Shown piece after piece: positions 7,798-15,688 of a stretch of DNA of 30,990 bases (the first letter of the stretch is position 1; every line of letters begins with the position of its first letter). This DNA is from Bordetella parapertussis (GTDB lineage: Bacteria > Pseudomonadota > Gammaproteobacteria > Burkholderiales > Burkholderiaceae_B). Position numbers and translations under genes: made by a program. The stretch covers positions 1 through 30,990 of the forward strand of contig CAMCYB010000020.1 in the NCBI GenBank assembly GCA_945883615.1, given 5' to 3'. The notes beneath the pieces were generated by a model, which saw nothing but the letters and a program-made list of their open reading frames with translations, searched no databases and had not been told where the DNA came from.

Positions 7798-8485
7798 TGC
7801 TTTAACCCCTAGCATCGTGTTGCAAGCGCAAGGTTTAAGTCGCCATTATGATGACGGTCAACGTCGTCTTCAAATTTTAAAAGGCGTTGATTTATCGATC
7901 GTGTCGGGTGAAATGGTGGCGATTATTGGTGCCTCAGGCTCTGGTAAAAGCACTTTATTACATTGCCTGGGTCTTTTAGACCGCCCAGATGCCGGTGAGG
8001 TTTTTGTGAATGGTCAAGCCACGCAAAGTTTAAATGAAGTTCAACGCAGTCGTTTGCGTAATAGGTCGTTAGGTTTTGTTTATCAGTTTCATCATTTGTT
8101 AGGTGAATTTACTGCCTTAGACAATGTAGCGATGCCTTTAATTGTGCGTCGTATGTCGCGTCATGATGCCCGTCAAAAAGCACAAGTGTTACTTGAAAGA
8201 GTGGGGCTCGGTGATCGCATGACCCATTACCCCAGTCAATTGTCTGGCGGCGAGCGCCAACGGGTTGCGCTGGCTCGTGCAATGGTAACCGAGCCTTCGT
8301 GTGTTTTGGCTGACGAACCCACTGGCAACCTTGATCGTGAAACGGCAGAAGATATGTTTGATTGGTTACGCCAAGCCGTGCAAGTGGGTGGTACGTCTCT
8401 TGTCGTGGTTACACACGATTTAGCGCTGGCTGCACGAGCTGACAGACAGTTCACCATGACCTCAGGTCATTTGGCTGTTAAGTAA
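7790..8485 (+). CDS. lolD: Lipoprotein-releasing ABC transporter ATPase LolD
   Basis: This cytoplasmic ATPase powers LolC/E. The 231 residues carry Walker A GASGSGKST (residues 47-55), a Q-loop around VYQFHHLL, the signature LSGGERQRVALARA, Walker B VLADEP followed by TGNLD, and the H-loop His in VVVTHD. QFHHLLGEFTALDNVAMP is typical of LolD and separates it from related FtsE/MacB ATPases. The start ATG lies inside the last codons of lolC (8 bp overlap), so the two are translationally coupled. About 100 bp separates it from the next gene. Confidence 0.95.
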   Translation: MTNALTPSIVLQAQGLSRHYDDGQRRLQILKGVDLSIVSGEMVAIIGASGSGKSTLLHCLGLLDRPDAGEVFVNGQATQSLNEVQRSRLRNRSLGFVYQFHHLLGEFTALDNVAMPLIVRRMSRHDARQKAQVLLERVGLGDRMTHYPSQLSGGERQRVALARAMVTEPSCVLADEPTGNLDRETAEDMFDWLRQAVQVGGTSLVVVTHDLALAARADRQFTMTSGHLAVK

Positions 8486-8588
8486 TTTAACCGACTGAAC
8501 TGATGGAACTGACAAAGATTACTATCATCGATACGGTGTATTGTGCCGCTGACACTTTTTGTCGTGTTACTCATTATGGTGAATGTTG

Positions 8589-9404
8589 ATGGCATTTGAC
8601 ACCCACTGCCACTTAGACGCACAAGAATTCGATCATGACCGAGATGCAGTGATTGCATTAGCTAGCCAGGTCGGTGTCACCCGAATAGTCATTCCCGCCG
8701 TTGCAAAACAAAACTTTGATACGGTTCGAGTTTTGGCACACCGCATGCCAACGGGTGCTTACGCGCTAGGCATACATCCTTTGTTCACACCACAAGCAAA
8801 GGTCGAAGATCTAGAGGTTTTACGACAGTATCTTAAACAATACCGCGAAGACCCTAAGCTCGTGGCAGTTGGTGAAATAGGTCTTGATTTATTTGAACCC
8901 CATTTAAAGCAAGCCCCGCTATTAAATAAACAAACTGATTTTTTTAAAGCGCAATTAGAGCTAGCAAAATCGTTTGAATTACCTGTCATTTTGCATGTGC
9001 GGCGGGCACAAGATCTGGTGTTGAAGTATTTGCGTCAAGCGCGTGTGTCAGGGGGTATTGCTCACGCGTTTAATGGCAGTTTTCAACAAGCACAGCAGTT
9101 TATTGATTTAGGTTTCGCGCTCGGTATGGGGGGGGCTTTAACCTACACTCGGGCATTACAAATTAGACGTTTAGCCACTATCACAGACCTAGAGCATTTG
9201 GTTTTAGAAACCGATTCGCCTGATATAGCACCCGAATGGGTGGCGGTTGACTCGAGTTCGGGGCAGCGACGTAACTCGCCCGATCAGGTCATGAAAATTG
9301 CCCAGGTCTTAGCAGATTTAAGGCAATGTGAGTTGTCTACGGTCACCGCAGTGACTGATCAAACAGCGCTACGCGTTTTGCCTAAATTAAGTGCTCTGAG
9401 TTAA
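8589..9404 (+). CDS. TatD-family metal-dependent hydrolase (YjjV-like)
   Basis: The 271-residue TIM-barrel amidohydrolase is related to TatD DNases. Visible metal ligands are HCH in DTHCHLD (H6, H8), E96 in VGEIGLD, H136 in ILHVRRA, H159 in IAHAFNGS and D209 in LETDSPD. LYALG-type and GGALTYTRA stretches place it nearer E. coli YjjV than TatD itself, from memory. Members are presumed metal-dependent nucleases/phosphoesterases, but the physiological substrate is not settled. The ATG at 8589 is chosen because GGTGA (8578-8582) lies 6 nt upstream; an ATG at 8583 is the alternative. It lies between lolD and comEC, both on the same strand with gaps of about 80-100 bp. Confidence 0.88.
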   Translation: MAFDTHCHLDAQEFDHDRDAVIALASQVGVTRIVIPAVAKQNFDTVRVLAHRMPTGAYALGIHPLFTPQAKVEDLEVLRQYLKQYREDPKLVAVGEIGLDLFEPHLKQAPLLNKQTDFFKAQLELAKSFELPVILHVRRAQDLVLKYLRQARVSGGIAHAFNGSFQQAQQFIDLGFALGMGGALTYTRALQIRRLATITDLEHLVLETDSPDIAPEWVAVDSSSGQRRNSPDQVMKIAQVLADLRQCELSTVTAVTDQTALRVLPKLSALS

Positions 9405-9489
9405 TTTCTATACATATTTAGAAGACAAATAAGTCGCTCTCAACTTGATTGAATAAGCAACCTCATTGAGCCTATTGGTTTAGGTGTCA

Positions 9490-11982
9490 ATGCAGAGTGC
9501 ATTCATGATTATTTGGGCTTCTTTAGGCTGGGTGTTTGGGGTATGTCTCACTCAAATTCAAGCTGCATTACTCTCTGATTGGTATCTCACTCGACTTATC
9601 TGCGTCGCTATTGTTTTTTTTGTTGTGTGGGGTTTGTTGTGGTTTAGGCCTAGGCCAAGGCCAAGGCGTTGGGTCTTGGTGCAGCGAATTATCTTTGTGA
9701 TGGGCATTGTGATACTTGGTTTTAGTTACAGCCAATTAAAAGCCCATACGCGTTTAAGTGATAGGTTGGCTGATCACGAAATGAATCGCGTGACACGGTT
9801 AAACGTTCAAGTCGTGGGCTTGCCGCGTTTAGGTGAAAAGGGTTTGAGCATTGAAGTTGAACAATTTCCTAAACGTGTTGAGGGTATACCTAAGCGCATC
9901 GCGATCACTTGGCCCGTTTCGGCTATGCCAAATGGAATTGAAGTGCTACCGGGTCAAGTGTGGCGCGTAGCGTTGCGTTTACGGCCTGTTCACGGTCGCA
10001 TAAACCCCGGCGGTTTTGATCAAGAAGGGCTTTTGTTTGCCAAAGGTGTCAGAGCCATAGCGCAAGTAAAGGGGGCGCCTCAGTTTGTAGATTATCAACC
10101 GCTTACCTCAATCGAAGTCATTGCAAATGGCTTGCGTCACCAGGTGAGAAAAGCCATGCTCAACGTGCTGGGTGAGCGCCCTGCACGTGCCGTACTGATT
10201 GCGCTTGCGATTGGTGACCAACAGGGCGTGAGTCGCGAAGATTGGCAAATATTTAGCCTCACAGGTATCACCCATTTGGTGTCAATCAGCGGCTCACATG
10301 TGACGTTAATCGCGGCGTTAGGTGGAGTGGTGTTTGGTGGCATGTGGCGACGTGGCAAATGGAAGGGGGTGCACCTGTCTGAATGGTTACCCGCTCGTTT
10401 GGTGTCAATATGGGCGGCAGTCATGACCGCTTTTTTATATTGTTTATTGGCTGGTTGGGGTGTGCCTGCACAACGCACATTTTTTATGGTTTTGATGGCT
10501 GCGTTGGGTCTAACTGTTGCACAGTCATGGAGCGGTTTCATACTGGTTGCTTTGGCCGCTGCTTTGCTCACACTCTTTGACCCTTGGGCTGTCTTATCTA
10601 CTGGTTTTTGGTTGTCATTTATAGCCGTCACGGTGCTGATCATATTGAGTCAACGCATCGATCTTCGTCATCAGCATTTTATAAATAATGAATCAACACC
10701 TCGAGGCTTAATTATTTGCCAAAAGTTATATCGAGGGCTTGCTTTAGCCACCTACATGCAATGGGTTATCACCCTTATGATGATGCCAGTGCTGGCATGG
10801 TTATTTAACCAAGTGTCATGGGTGTCTATTTTTGCCAATGCGGTCGCCATTCCCGTATTAACTTTTGTGGTGACTCCTTTTGCTTTGATTTTAGCTTTAG
10901 CATCGGTTTTGTTTAGCCCCACTGATTACGCTTTAATATCAACGTTTTTATCCATATTGGCGACGTTGGCTCATGCCCCGCTTGAGTGGGCGCTTTGGTG
11001 GGTTAAAGCCATGGCTGCATTACCCGTTGCAGCATTTGACGTTGCAAGCAGCTCAGCGGTGTGGTTGCTTTGGGGTATGGCGGGCGTGACATGGGCGGTT
11101 CTGCCACCGTTGAGTGGGTCGCGTAACGTGGGTTGGTTGCTGTTATTGCCTATTTTGAATCAACCCGTCAATACGCTAGCGCATGGTGATTGGTCGCTTC
11201 ATGCTTTTGATATTGGGCAGGGCTCAGCTTTACTGGTGCGTACACAAACACAAGATTTAATTTTTGACGTGGGCTGGCGATTTGAAGACCACACAGCGAT
11301 GACTTCAACGATTTGGCCCGCCTTGCGAGCACTTGGGCTCAAACCCAGGCCCGTCGTGGTCATTTCACATCATGACCTTGACCACAGCGGCGGCTTGCAA
11401 GCACTGATAGATTTAATTCCAATCGGCACCTTGTACGCATCAGATGACACAAACAATGCGCAGCGATGTAAAAATGGTCAGTCTTGGGAATGGAGCGGGG
11501 TGACGTTTGAGTTTCTTCACCCTGACGTCAACGTTTGTAGTCATACGGCCGCAACCCCCAAACGCTTAAAAAACCGCTGTAGTTGTGTGTTGCGAGTCAA
11601 AGGAAAGCATCACAGTTTGCTCTTAACAGGTGATATTGATCTTATCGGTGAACAAGCCGTTCTTGCCAATCGGCCTCAACAGAACAAATCATTACAAACT
11701 GATGTGGTGGTTGTACCGCATCATGGTGCCGCGACGTCGTCAAGTCTTGCTTTTATTCAAGCCCTGCGTGCGAAACACGCGATTGCCCAAATGGGTTACT
11801 TAAATCGATTTTCTCACCCCTCAAAAGAGGTGGTTGATCGTTGGCAAATGAATCAAACACACTTTTGGCGCACTGATTTAGAGGGGGCGGTGTTTGTCCG
11901 TTCACAAAAAGGGCAACTGCATGTTGAATCAATGCGTTCAACGCAAAGGCGGTATTGGAACAATATAACTGTTGGGCAATAG
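9490..11982 (+). CDS. comEC: DNA internalization protein ComEC/Rec2
   Basis: ComEC is the inner-membrane channel that brings transforming single-stranded DNA into the cytoplasm. The 830 residues show three parts. The N-terminal DUF4131-like region has two or three membrane helices and a soluble insert. A central Competence domain with multiple helices follows, starting with GITHLVSISGSHV (about residue 258). The C-terminal metallo-beta-lactamase-like domain has FDIGQGSALLV, HHDLDHSGG and VVPHHGAATSSS. Length and order are complete for the family. An RPRPRPRR stretch near residues 53-60 is encoded by a 6 bp repeat on the cytoplasmic edge of a helix. ATG 9490 has TTTAGG 5 nt upstream; GTG 9484 is an alternative. 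Its presence suggests natural competence, but other com/pil genes are not in the window. Confidence 0.95.
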   Translation: MQSAFMIIWASLGWVFGVCLTQIQAALLSDWYLTRLICVAIVFFVVWGLLWFRPRPRPRRWVLVQRIIFVMGIVILGFSYSQLKAHTRLSDRLADHEMNRVTRLNVQVVGLPRLGEKGLSIEVEQFPKRVEGIPKRIAITWPVSAMPNGIEVLPGQVWRVALRLRPVHGRINPGGFDQEGLLFAKGVRAIAQVKGAPQFVDYQPLTSIEVIANGLRHQVRKAMLNVLGERPARAVLIALAIGDQQGVSREDWQIFSLTGITHLVSISGSHVTLIAALGGVVFGGMWRRGKWKGVHLSEWLPARLVSIWAAVMTAFLYCLLAGWGVPAQRTFFMVLMAALGLTVAQSWSGFILVALAAALLTLFDPWAVLSTGFWLSFIAVTVLIILSQRIDLRHQHFINNESTPRGLIICQKLYRGLALATYMQWVITLMMMPVLAWLFNQVSWVSIFANAVAIPVLTFVVTPFALILALASVLFSPTDYALISTFLSILATLAHAPLEWALWWVKAMAALPVAAFDVASSSAVWLLWGMAGVTWAVLPPLSGSRNVGWLLLLPILNQPVNTLAHGDWSLHAFDIGQGSALLVRTQTQDLIFDVGWRFEDHTAMTSTIWPALRALGLKPRPVVVISHHDLDHSGGLQALIDLIPIGTLYASDDTNNAQRCKNGQSWEWSGVTFEFLHPDVNVCSHTAATPKRLKNRCSCVLRVKGKHHSLLLTGDIDLIGEQAVLANRPQQNKSLQTDVVVVPHHGAATSSSLAFIQALRAKHAIAQMGYLNRFSHPSKEVVDRWQMNQTHFWRTDLEGAVFVRSQKGQLHVESMRSTQRRYWNNITVGQ

Positions 11983-12089
11983 AACGCTAAAAGCGCACGC
12001 GAATGACCCTTCCAAATTAGAAAAGTATCAAATTCATCAATGACCTTAATGCGCAATATAAATTTAATATCGTTGTCTATTTTTTGAAT

Positions 12090-12095
12090 GATAAT
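12090..12095 (+). promoter_or_regulatory. Candidate -10 box of the PHP phosphoesterase gene
   Basis: GATAAT (5 of 6 to the sigma-70 consensus) lies 7 nt before the ATG at 12103. No Shine-Dalgarno and no clear -35 are seen. It would give a leaderless transcript if used. Confidence 0.3.
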
Positions 12096-12102
12096 GGTAA
12101 TT

Positions 12103-13023
12103 ATGAATATTACGGCTTCAACTAAAAACTCAGACCATACTCTGTTGGTTAGCCAGAGCGGGTGGGTGCCTTTAAGCGCTGATTTACATTGTCACTCTAG
12201 TTTTTCTGATGGGGTATTAAGCCCTGAAGCCCTTGCTGCTCGCGCTTTTGAGCGGGGGGTCGATTTGTGGTCATTGACCGATCACGATGTCGTATCGGGT
12301 ATTGCCTTAGCACAACAGGCGGCTTTGCAGCACGGTATGGCGTTTTTGGCAGGTGCTGAAATTTCAGTGACTTGGTTAGGCAAAACGATTCATATCGTTG
12401 GTTTAGGCCTAGATACTGAAAACCCAACCTTGCTTGCAGGGTTGCAACAAACCCGTTCAGGCCGTGTTAATCGCGCCAAAGGCATTTCAGACGCTTTAAC
12501 AAAATTGGGTATGCCCGGTTCATACGATGGCGCTTTAAAGTTTGTGAGCAACCATGAACTGATTAGCCGAACCCATTTTGCCCGATATCTTGTCGAGGCG
12601 GGTCATTGCTCTAGTATGCAACAGGTGTTTGATCAATACTTGCACGACAATGGCCCAGCTTATGTTGATATGCAATGGGCTCAATTAGAAGAAGCAGTTA
12701 GTTGGGTGAAAACGGCTGGTGGTATAGCCGTTATTGCCCACCCTGGGCGATATAAATATTCAAGCCTCGAGTTTGACACGCTATTTAAAGCGTTTAAAGC
12801 AGCAGGGGGGGCAGGTATTGAAGTCAACACAGGTAGCCACCGACCGCATGAGTTTGCTCAGTATGCCCAAGTAGCACGTGACTATGGTTTTTTAGCCTCA
12901 ATTGGTTCTGATTTCCACGGGCCTAAAGACGGCATTTATGATTTGGGTAGTATTGCACCACTTGCGGCTGACTTAAAACCCGTTTGGCAAGAGCTTGGGC
13001 ATAAAATTTTACATGCTCATTAA
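12103..13023 (+). CDS. rnm: PHP-domain phosphoesterase, RNase AM / nucleoside bisphosphatase family (TrpH/YciV)
   Basis: About 306 residues with a complete PHP active site: DLHCHSSFSDG, LTDHD, GAEIS, HIVGLG, VIAHPGRY, an N-T-G-S-H-R-P block and IGSDFHGP, the last two supplying C-terminal metal ligands. Members hydrolyse 3',5'-nucleoside bisphosphates (Chromobacterium homologue) or trim RNA 5' ends as RNase AM (E. coli YciV); which activity dominates here cannot be read from sequence. ATG codons at 12088, 12094 and 12103 are all possible; 12103 is preferred because of the GATAAT at 12090 and because the conserved domain begins well downstream. It converges on the epimerase gene with an 18 bp gap. 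Confidence 0.85.
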   Translation: MNITASTKNSDHTLLVSQSGWVPLSADLHCHSSFSDGVLSPEALAARAFERGVDLWSLTDHDVVSGIALAQQAALQHGMAFLAGAEISVTWLGKTIHIVGLGLDTENPTLLAGLQQTRSGRVNRAKGISDALTKLGMPGSYDGALKFVSNHELISRTHFARYLVEAGHCSSMQQVFDQYLHDNGPAYVDMQWAQLEEAVSWVKTAGGIAVIAHPGRYKYSSLEFDTLFKAFKAAGGAGIEVNTGSHRPHEFAQYAQVARDYGFLASIGSDFHGPKDGIYDLGSIAPLAADLKPVWQELGHKILHAH

Positions 13024-13041
13024 TTGCTCTGTATCAATCAC

Positions 13042-13977
13042 CTAAGTTTTAAGAAGGGCGTCATAGCCCGTCTGTGCATCGGGCCAAAGATGCTGAAAGC
13101 CGCTATCAACTAAACGTTGGCTCGACAAACGCTTGCTACTCATTCCAGCAGGTGAGGGGCCGACCAAAACAGGCGGTGCACCCAATAGCTTTGCGATGTG
13201 GTTGTAGAGCGTGTGCATGGGTAACGGGTGTTGGTCAGTCACCACGTATACAGACTCAGGGTTTTGTAAACCTAAAACATGCTCAATCGCACGGGCTGCA
13301 TCGTCAATGTGAATGCGGTTTGTATAATGTGGTGGTTCAATGGGTGCCGTGACCAGACCTTGTTGTAAGCGCTGCACAATTTGATTGCGGCCAGGGCCGT
13401 AAATGCCAGATAAACGCATGACCACACTATTTTGATGGTTTTGATGTAAAAATTGTTCCGTTTCTAACAAAACGTTGCCGTTAAACCCATCAGGTTGGGT
13501 TGGGCTGGTTTCATCTACCCATTCGCTTGTCGACGCACCATAAACTGCGGTTGATGACACAAACACCCAACGACGGGTTTGGTTCCCAATGAGCGCATCA
13601 GAGCCCAAAGCAGCAGACACGTTTTGTAGCCCTTCAAGGTAACTTGCCCGATACTGTTCAGGGGTACGTTGATCGGGCGTAGCGCTGTAAACCACTTGCG
13701 TGATATTTTGAGCAATCTGACTTAATTGTATTAAGGACGCCGGGTCGCGTAAATCTACTGCTAACCATTGAAACAAATCATTTGACGCTAGATTTACAGT
13801 TGGTAGGGCAGGGTTAATAACAGGTGAAGCCGTGCTTGAAGTGGTGTTTAAAGTACTCAGTGCCGTGTTTGAAATAGGGGGGCGCCGCCTGAGTCCAATG
13901 ACAGCTTGATTCTTACTCATTAAACGTTTTGCGATGTTTAACCCTAAATCGCCACAGCCTGCTATTAATGTTGTCAT
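13042..13977 (-). CDS. NAD-dependent epimerase/dehydratase family protein (YeeZ-like)
   Basis: The 311-residue protein is an extended/atypical SDR. It starts with the Rossmann motif AGCGDLGLNIAKRL (residues 6-19), and VFVSSTAVYGAS around residue 138 carries the Ser/Tyr region. The active-site-like segment ETEQFL and the motif VVMRLSGIYGPGRN follow. Substrate unknown; such proteins are often annotated as NAD(P)-dependent epimerases or YeeZ-like. Residues of about 37-66 are unusually rich in Ser, Thr, Asn and Pro and look like an insertion between the second and third strands. Its ATG overlaps the stop of the methyltransferase gene (ATGA, 4 bp), so the two form a coupled pair on the minus strand. 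Confidence 0.85.
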   Translation of the reverse strand: MTTLIAGCGDLGLNIAKRLMSKNQAVIGLRRRPPISNTALSTLNTTSSTASPVINPALPTVNLASNDLFQWLAVDLRDPASLIQLSQIAQNITQVVYSATPDQRTPEQYRASYLEGLQNVSAALGSDALIGNQTRRWVFVSSTAVYGASTSEWVDETSPTQPDGFNGNVLLETEQFLHQNHQNSVVMRLSGIYGPGRNQIVQRLQQGLVTAPIEPPHYTNRIHIDDAARAIEHVLGLQNPESVYVVTDQHPLPMHTLYNHIAKLLGAPPVLVGPSPAGMSSKRLSSQRLVDSGFQHLWPDAQTGYDALLKT

Positions 13978-14846
13978 GATGGTTGATTCATTACAGGTAA
14001 AAAAAATCGTTCTTTCAAAGCGGGCAGGCCGACACGATCAATTAAATCGTTTAGCCTTTTTGTCGCGGCGGCACGGGGTGGCCCCTTGCGTCTGGCCACA
14101 ATGAGTTCATTTTTCATTGAGTGTTCCCAACCGACTAATTCGGTTACGGTAACTTGGTAACCATGCGCTTCAAGTTGTAATGACCGCAGTGTATTGGTGA
14201 GCTGGCTGCCAAATTCACGTGTGTGTATGGGGTGGCGCCAAAGTTCAGAGATGGGGTCGTCGCGATCGCTTTGCTTAATGTGCCTTAAGGCCCGAGCCAC
14301 TTCAGCTTGGCAGCAAGGGACTAAAACCATGAATTGCGCGTGATGTCTGAGGCCATACTCAATCGCATCATCTGTGGCAGTGTCGCAAGCATGAAGCGCA
14401 GTGACTAAATCAACTTGGGCAGGTAGGTCAGGGCTTTCTATGGCCTCTTTAGCTGACAATGCTAAAAACTGCATTTGTTTAAACCCTGCTTCTTGGGCTA
14501 ATGCACGAGCAGAATCAACTAATTCAGCACGAATATCAACCCCATAAACGCGTGCTAAAGGTGCATATTCTTTAAGGTAATAATCAACCAATAAGAAGCC
14601 TAAATACGATTTACCGGCACCGTGATCAACAATAGTGATGTTCTGTTTATCTTTTAGTAATATATCAATTAAAGGTTTAATAAAACCAATTAAGTGCTTG
14701 ACTTGTTTGAGCTTTCTACTACTGTCTTGGTTTAGTTTGCCCTCTCGTGTGAGCAAATGAAGCGCCTGTAACAGCGCTGTAGATTGACCGGGTAGGGGTT
14801 CAGAAATCTGCAAAGAATGGGCGTTAGGGGTCTTCATATAGGTCAT
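13974..14846 (-). CDS. Class I SAM-dependent methyltransferase (Methyltransf_32 type)
   Basis: The 290-residue protein has a SAM-binding first strand and loop ITIVDHGAGKSYLGFLL (about residues 70-86). The acidic end of strand 2 is VYGVDIRAELVDSA and a strand 4 region is VDLVTALHACDTATDDA. The block VLVPCCQAEVARAL around residue 175 is characteristic of the Methyltransf_32 group as I recall it. Substrate is unknown: RNA, protein or small molecule are all possible. ATG codons at 14846 and 14837 are both possible, neither with a strong Shine-Dalgarno. It is the first gene of a pair with the epimerase. The 159 bp upstream contain a short unique region and the 16 bp repeat tract; no clear promoter is seen. 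Confidence 0.8.
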   Translation of the reverse strand: MTYMKTPNAHSLQISEPLPGQSTALLQALHLLTREGKLNQDSSRKLKQVKHLIGFIKPLIDILLKDKQNITIVDHGAGKSYLGFLLVDYYLKEYAPLARVYGVDIRAELVDSARALAQEAGFKQMQFLALSAKEAIESPDLPAQVDLVTALHACDTATDDAIEYGLRHHAQFMVLVPCCQAEVARALRHIKQSDRDDPISELWRHPIHTREFGSQLTNTLRSLQLEAHGYQVTVTELVGWEHSMKNELIVARRKGPPRAAATKRLNDLIDRVGLPALKERFFLPVMNQPS

Positions 14847-14956
14847 AGTTTACTAGTCATCGTCAGTACTTTCATGACTGTGAATCAGTGAAGGCCTAGA
14901 ATAAAGTCACGATGTCTTGATGCAGACCCATCATTGAATAAATAAGTCGAACTAAA

Positions 14957-15020
14957 GTCACTTTGCTAAAGCGTCACTTTGCTAAAACGTCACTTTGCTA
15001 AAGCGTCACTTTGCTAAAGC
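14957..15020 (+). repeat. Four tandem 16 bp repeats overlapping a stop codon
   Basis: Units at 14957, 14973, 14989 and 15005 read GTCACTTTGCTAAAGC; the second ends in AAAAC instead of AAAGC. The unit at 15005-15020 encodes the last residues (A-L-A-K) and TGA stop (15006-15008) of the minus-strand histidine phosphatase; the other three lie 3' of the stop. The 16 bp period is not a multiple of three, so successive units place stop codons in different frames. Confidence 0.95.
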
Positions 15021-15617
15021 CGGTTTTTCACTTGAAATAGGTTCGATTCGCCACGGATTGGCTTGATTGCCAGTCAAAATTAACCAAACGCCGTCACCAC
15101 TCCCTACCCAACGCCCCGTCAAATCACCAATCACGACATGGTGTGTCACCATGACGTAGCGGCCCCCTTTGGGTGGAAGATTCAAAATAAATTGCTTAAG
15201 ATCAGCAATTTGTTGACCTGCAACAGAACGGTTTTGAAAATAAGAGTTTAAAGCGGGTAAAAGCGTGACTGGACCTAAATCAAGTGCTTTGGCGGTATCG
15301 AATGCACGACACCATTGACTGCTCCAAACTTTTTCGGGCCTAAAGCCTAATTCTTTTAACTGATTGCCAAAATTTTTCGCTTGGTTAAGACCTTCTTGAC
15401 TCAAGTTGCGCTGGGTTGAGCAGTCGTTGATGTTGAAATGTGCAGGGTCTCCCATGCCGGGTGCTAAGGCATGCCGGATTATTAACAATTGGGTGTCAGT
15501 GCTTGCTCGGTCTTCTTCTGTGACCACCGTCGCTAAGGGTTGTTTTTGCGCTTGCGCCTGGGGCGACCCTATATGAATCGCGGAAATACAGAGAAACATC
15601 AAAACATATTTTTTCAT
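15006..15617 (-). CDS. Exported histidine phosphatase family protein
   Basis: The 203-residue protein starts with a probable Sec signal peptide: M-K-K, a hydrophobic core of about 12 residues, and cleavage after A-Q-A near residue 23. The mature part is a compact histidine phosphatase. LLIIRHALAPGMGDP supplies the catalytic His, with RHA in place of the usual RHG. SSQWCRAFDTA supplies the second phosphate-pocket Arg, and YVMVTHHVVIGDLTG the second catalytic His. Similar Burkholderiales proteins share the RHALAPG, CSTQRNLS and SSQWCR stretches. The periplasmic substrate is unknown. AGAGGTGA lies 5 nt before the ATG and supports the start. The C-terminal codons and stop fall inside a 16 bp tandem repeat. 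It is divergent from the HAD hydrolase gene. Confidence 0.87.
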   Translation of the reverse strand: MKKYVLMFLCISAIHIGSPQAQAQKQPLATVVTEEDRASTDTQLLIIRHALAPGMGDPAHFNINDCSTQRNLSQEGLNQAKNFGNQLKELGFRPEKVWSSQWCRAFDTAKALDLGPVTLLPALNSYFQNRSVAGQQIADLKQFILNLPPKGGRYVMVTHHVVIGDLTGRWVGSGDGVWLILTGNQANPWRIEPISSEKPALAK

Positions 15618-15641
15618 TGATTCACCTCTTCGTTTGACAAC

Positions 15642-15670
15642 ATCTTATCAACGACCTGCGAGCCAGTTAA
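15642..15670 (-). promoter_or_regulatory. Predicted sigma-70 promoter of the histidine phosphatase gene
   Basis: On the minus strand, TTAACT (15665-15670, 4 of 6) is followed after exactly 17 bp by TAAGAT (15642-15647, 4 of 6). The start of transcription would lie about 18 nt before the ATG at 15617, leaving room for the AGAGGTGA ribosome binding site. Confidence 0.4.
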
Positions 15671-15688
15671 AATAGCTTACCTTAAATC

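Noticed and set aside
8495..8512. Two copies of GAACTGA nine bases apart after lolD
   Set aside because: Only two short copies, not at the stop codon in the manner of the other tracts; chance is sufficient.
10137..10643. A 168-codon antisense open frame inside comEC
   Set aside because: It mirrors a conserved membrane domain of ComEC, and the protein composition is that of a non-coding complement; no support for translation.
9490..11982. DNA uptake sequences accompanying comEC
   Set aside because: By eye I found no frequently repeated 9-12 bp word across the window resembling known uptake sequences; a k-mer count over the genome would decide.
14957..15020. Small CRISPR-like array
   Set aside because: The 16 bp units are contiguous with no spacers and one of them encodes the end of a gene; no cas genes are near.
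15634..15639. Perfect TTGACA as a -35 for the HAD/tadA/ldcA operon
   Set aside because: No -10-like hexamer lies 16-18 bp downstream; the nearest TAAAAT is 28 bp away.
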